Shown in pieces: positions 61,237 to 64,000 of a DNA stretch of 64,000 nt. Source of the stretch: JALYRV01 sp036675475 (GTDB taxonomy: Bacteria > Acidobacteriota > Vicinamibacteria > Vicinamibacterales > SCN-69-37); NCBI GenBank assembly GCA_036675475.1, contig JAKFEY010000043.1, forward strand, positions 9,660-73,659, given 5' to 3'. Every line of letters starts with the position of its first letter. Within the stretch, counting starts at the first letter, position 1. The notes beneath the pieces were generated by a model. The model ran no database searches. It worked only from the letters and a program-made list of their open reading frames with translations, and had not been told where the DNA came from. Both the position numbers and the translations under genes were made by a program.

Positions 61237-61779
61237 ATGGAACCCCGTAGCCAGCGCGGCCCGCTCGCACCCGACCAGTTCGAACGCCTGTGGCAGGCGG
61301 CCGAGAGAGTGGCCGCAACGCACGGGCTGGACATCTTCGACGTGCAGTTCCGTCGCGAGTCGAACGGGATGGTGCTGCGCGTGATGATCGATCGGCGCGC
61401 CGACGCCGCGGGCCTGGAGCAGGCTCCGGTGGCGGGAACGCCCGACGGCATCACGGTCGAGGACTGCTCGCACGTGAGCCACGACCTGAGCGCGCTGCTC
61501 GACGTCGAAGGCGAAACGATGGGCGTGCCCGACGACGAGTACATCCTCGAGGTGTCGTCGCCCGGGCTCGACCGGCCGCTGCGGCACGAAGCGGACTATC
61601 GGCGGTTTACCGGCCGGCTGGCCAAGATCGTCACGCGCGAGCCGATCGAGAAGCAGTCGGCGTTTGCCGGCCGCATCACGGGGCTCGACGACGGCGCGGT
61701 GCTCCTGCAGGAGGGGCGCCGCACGCACCGGGTGCCGCTCGCGCTGGTGAAGCGCGCGCACCTCGAAGTTGAATTCTGA
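61237..61779 (+). CDS. rimP: Ribosome maturation factor RimP
   Basis: The 180-residue protein assists 30S subunit maturation. N-terminal alpha/beta domain (ERLWQAAERVAATHGLDIFDVQFRR), the central DCSHVSHDLSALLDVEG and YILEVSSPGLDRPLR signature, and a C-terminal SH3-like barrel are visible. The internal loop (DAAGLEQAPVAGTPDG) is longer than usual. The ATG at 61237 is used because an upstream in-frame GTG lies inside the terminator. First gene of the rimP-nusA-infB operon. Confidence 0.95.
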   Translation: MEPRSQRGPLAPDQFERLWQAAERVAATHGLDIFDVQFRRESNGMVLRVMIDRRADAAGLEQAPVAGTPDGITVEDCSHVSHDLSALLDVEGETMGVPDDEYILEVSSPGLDRPLRHEADYRRFTGRLAKIVTREPIEKQSAFAGRITGLDDGAVLLQEGRRTHRVPLALVKRAHLEVEF

Positions 61780-61788
61780 CGGGCATAT

Positions 61789-63315
61789 ATGTCAACACAG
61801 ACGAATCCGCTGCACCAGATGATCGAAGCCGTGGCCCGCGACAAGGGCATCGACACCGAGATCATCATCACCGCGCTCGAAGAGGCCTATCTGGCCGCCG
61901 CGCGCCGTGTGTTCAAGGGTGACGAAAACCTCAAGACGAAGCTGAACCCGGAAACGGGCGGCATCGACGTCTTCGCGGTGAAGACGATCGTCGACGAGGT
62001 CACCAACCCGGCCACCGAGTACGCGCTGTCGGAAGCGCGCGAGCTCTACGGCGACGAGGCCGAAGTCGGGATGGAAATCGAGTTCCCGAAAGACCGCGAG
62101 AAGCTGGGCCGCATCGCGGCGCAGACGGCCAAGCAGGTGATCTTCCAGAAGGTGCGCGAGGCCGAGCGCGAGAACGTGCACAACGAGTTCAGCCAGCGCG
62201 TGGGCGAGGTCGTCAACGGCACGGTGAAGCGCTTCGAGCAGGGCGACATCATCATGGAAATCGGCCGCACCGAGGCCGTGCTGCCGCGCAAGGAACAGTC
62301 GCGCGCGGAAAACTACTCGATCGCCGACCGCGTGCGCGCGGTCATCAAGATGGTCAACAAGGCCGCCAAGGGCCCGCAGGTGGTGCTGTCGCGCACCGAC
62401 CCGTCGCTGCTCATCAAGCTGTTCGAGCAGGAAGTGCCCGAAATCTATGACGGCACGGTGATGATTCGCGGCGCCGTGCGGGAAGCGGGCGACCGCGCCA
62501 AGGTGGCCGTCTACTCGCGCGACCGCGACGTCGACCCGGTCGGCGCCTGCGTCGGCATGAAGGGCACGCGCGTGCAGGCCATCATCCGCGAGCTGCGCGG
62601 CGAGAAGATCGACATCGTCGAGTTCTCCGACGATCCGGTGCAGTTCGTGATGAACGCGATCAGCCCGGCCCGCGTGCAGCGCGTGACGATTGTCGACGAT
62701 CAGGAGCGCGTGATGGAAGTCGTGGTCGAGGACAAGCAGCTGTCGCTCGCGATCGGCAAGAAGGGGCAGAACGTGCGCCTCGCCGCGAAGCTGACCGGCT
62801 GGAAGATTGACATCAAGAGCGAGGAAGAAAAGCGCAAGGAAGTGGAAGCGCATTTCGCGGAGCTCGACTTCGGCGGCTCGAAGTGGCTCAACCTGCCCGG
62901 CATTGCCGACGATGTGGTCGAGGCGCTGCGCGCGGCGGGGTTCGAATCGAACGAGCGCATCCTGGCGGCTGACGCCGCGGAGCTGGCGGCCATCGAGGGC
63001 GTCGGCGACGAAACGGCCGCGCGCGTGCTCGACGCCGCGCGTGAAGCCACCGCCGCGGGCGAGGCGGCGCAGGCCGAGCGTCTCGAGGCTGAGCGCGTCG
63101 CGGCAGAGCAGGAGGCCGAGCGGGTCGAGGCCGAACGCGTCGCGGCCGAGAAGGCCGAGGCCGATCGCATCGAGGACGAGCGCGTGAAGGCTGAAGCGGA
63201 CGCCGAAGCGGCGCGCGCCGCGGCGGAAGCGCCAGCGGCAGCCGAGACAGAAGCGGTCGATGGAGAAAGTCCGGCCGCCGAAGCCGGCGACGGCACCGTG
63301 AAGGCGAGCGAGTAG
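61789..63315 (+). CDS. nusA: Transcription termination/antitermination factor NusA
   Basis: The 508-residue RNA polymerase-binding protein has the N-terminal domain (residues 1-125), S1 domain (about 135-205, VGEVVNGTVKRFEQGDIIMEIG), two KH domains (about 205-350, with GACVGMKGTRVQAI and LAIGKKGQNVRLA) and one helix-hairpin-helix-like repeat (about 365-425). The last 80 residues are an Ala/Glu/Arg-rich helix (EAERVEAERVAAEKAEADRI) not found in most NusA proteins, probably a charged single helix. NusA can act on the terminator in its own leader. Confidence 0.96.
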   Translation: MSTQTNPLHQMIEAVARDKGIDTEIIITALEEAYLAAARRVFKGDENLKTKLNPETGGIDVFAVKTIVDEVTNPATEYALSEARELYGDEAEVGMEIEFPKDREKLGRIAAQTAKQVIFQKVREAERENVHNEFSQRVGEVVNGTVKRFEQGDIIMEIGRTEAVLPRKEQSRAENYSIADRVRAVIKMVNKAAKGPQVVLSRTDPSLLIKLFEQEVPEIYDGTVMIRGAVREAGDRAKVAVYSRDRDVDPVGACVGMKGTRVQAIIRELRGEKIDIVEFSDDPVQFVMNAISPARVQRVTIVDDQERVMEVVVEDKQLSLAIGKKGQNVRLAAKLTGWKIDIKSEEEKRKEVEAHFAELDFGGSKWLNLPGIADDVVEALRAAGFESNERILAADAAELAAIEGVGDETAARVLDAAREATAAGEAAQAERLEAERVAAEQEAERVEAERVAAEKAEADRIEDERVKAEADAEAARAAAEAPAAAETEAVDGESPAAEAGDGTVKASE

Positions 63316-63319
63316 ACAG

Positions 63320-63350
63320 ACCGGCAACCGGTTACTGGTAACCGGCAACC
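63320..63350. repeat. 7-bp-period array between nusA and infB
   Basis: Units ACCGGCA, ACCGGTT, ACTGGTA, ACCGGCA, ACC are the same kind as at 3205-3235. The array starts 4 bases after the nusA stop and lies within the operon. Confidence 0.85.
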
Positions 63351-63370
63351 GAGCGATTAGCGAGGCACTT

Positions 63371-64000
63371 TTGGCAACAGTCCGGATTTACAAGATCGCC
63401 GAGCTGCTCAACATGAGCAGCCAGGATGTCGTGACCCTTCTCCGGAAGGAGTCCGGCATTGAGGTGAAGAGCGCCTCGAGCACGATCGAAGAGGTCGTCG
63501 CGGCGAGCTTCGTCGAGCGGCAGGCGCGCCAGCGCAACATCACCCTGCCCGGCAAGAGCCAGTGGTTCCTGGATGCGCCCGCCGCCAAGCCGGCGTCCAA
63601 GAAGGGCGGCACCGCGGCCAAGGGCAAGGCGCCCGAGCCGCCGCCCGCGCCCGCGCCGACGCTGCGTCCGCGCCTGGTGAAAACGGTCAAGCCCGCCACG
63701 CCGGCGCCGGATCACGAAGAGCCGGCCGAGCACGACGCGCACGCCGATCAGGCCGCGCACGCCGAGCACGCGGCCGTCGATCGCGCGCCCGAGCCGCAGC
63801 ACGCCGAGCCGGCCGCCGCCGCGCACGACACGCCGCTGGCGGCCGCCGCGGCTACCACGCTCGACATGCCACCGCCGGTGGAGGAGCCGGTGGAACCGGA
63901 GCCCGCGCAGGAACCCGCGCGCCCGGCCGCCGAGGCGCAGCCCGAGGCGCCCGCGTCGGCGGCCGAAACGCCGACGGAACCTGCCGCCGCCGCGCCCGCC
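63371..64000 (+). CDS. infB: Translation initiation factor IF-2 (N-terminal part, runs off the window)
   Basis: An open frame of 210 codons runs from a TTG at 63371 to the end without a stop. It starts (M)ATVRIYKIAELLNMSSQDVV, the conserved IF2-N domain, with GAGG five bases before the TTG. After about residue 70 it becomes an Ala/Pro/Glu/His-rich linker (EHDAHADQAAHAEHAA), typical of the long disordered region before the GTPase domain, which lies beyond the window. Position after nusA confirms the call. Confidence 0.93.
   Translation, partial: MATVRIYKIAELLNMSSQDVVTLLRKESGIEVKSASSTIEEVVAASFVERQARQRNITLPGKSQWFLDAPAAKPASKKGGTAAKGKAPEPPPAPAPTLRPRLVKTVKPATPAPDHEEPAEHDAHADQAAHAEHAAVDRAPEPQHAEPAAAAHDTPLAAAAATTLDMPPPVEEPVEPEPAQEPARPAAEAQPEAPASAAETPTEPAAAAPA

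Overview
The window is a high-GC bacterial chromosome segment with no phage, plasmid, CRISPR or rRNA genes. Two tandem 'VWFA-related Acidobacterial domain' proteins, a secreted S9 peptidase, a VPS10/BNR-repeat protein, an ECF sigma factor joined to a Ser/Thr kinase with a beta-propeller, and the general gene style point to Acidobacteriota, most likely a Vicinamibacteria-type lineage. This is inference from gene content; there is no 16S gene here.

Layout. 1-1.2 kb: the end of an outer-membrane barrel gene, a small secreted protein, and a four-helix-bundle gene boxed in by a 37-bp inverted repeat. 1.2-10.3 kb (minus strand): a cell-shape cluster running dgc-mreB-mreC-mreD-mrdA-rodA-rng, mostly joined by 4-bp start/stop overlaps. 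10.4-14.3 kb: periplasmic chaperone PpiD and membrane protease SppA, convergent around a terminator. 14.3-18.9 kb: tRNA-Leu(CAG), two small genes, and an ECF sigma factor overlapping a kinase. 19-25 kb: udk, a BNR/VPS10 protein, gnd and zwf. 25-34 kb: a small membrane protein plus a C39 peptidase-TPR-POTRA-barrel fusion, dut, S9 and P1 peptidases, and a DEAD-box helicase. 34-43.7 kb (mostly minus): GNAT, HIT-membrane fusion, ABC-F, DsbA/FrnE, MacB-type permease, MOSC, GT-C membrane enzyme, glycosylasparaginase and creatininase. 43.7-52 kb: dehydratase, glgP, an unknown zinc-ribbon protein, DUF4870 and the two VWFA proteins. 52-64 kb (plus): M24 peptidase, HtrA/DegQ, CYTH, a murU-amgK peptidoglycan-recycling pair, a TIM-barrel isomerase, asnS, rimO and the rimP-nusA-infB operon, which runs off the end.

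How the genes work together. Two themes are envelope growth (MreBCD, PBP2, RodA, then AmgK/MurU recycling) and envelope proteostasis (PpiD, SppA, DegQ, S9, P1 and C39 peptidases). Genes are tightly packed, often with ATGA, GTGA or TTGA overlaps. Many starts have no Shine-Dalgarno sequence but carry a TANNNT or close variant 6-8 nt upstream, which suggests leaderless transcripts.

The most unusual content is repetitive DNA. (1) Arrays with a 7-8 bp period recur between genes. Their sequence changes from locus to locus, they usually begin at a stop codon, and they often form inverted arms. Two such arm pairs flank terminators, one pair flanks an intact four-helix-bundle gene, and another flanks a 31-codon remnant that looks like the same gene with its middle deleted. 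I propose these are one family of small mobile elements. (2) A separate GC-rich palindromic repeat is inserted in frame inside RNase G/E and the dehydratase, with a third copy at the 5' end of the diguanylate cyclase gene. (3) Short palindromes supply the stop codons of one or both genes at several gene ends.
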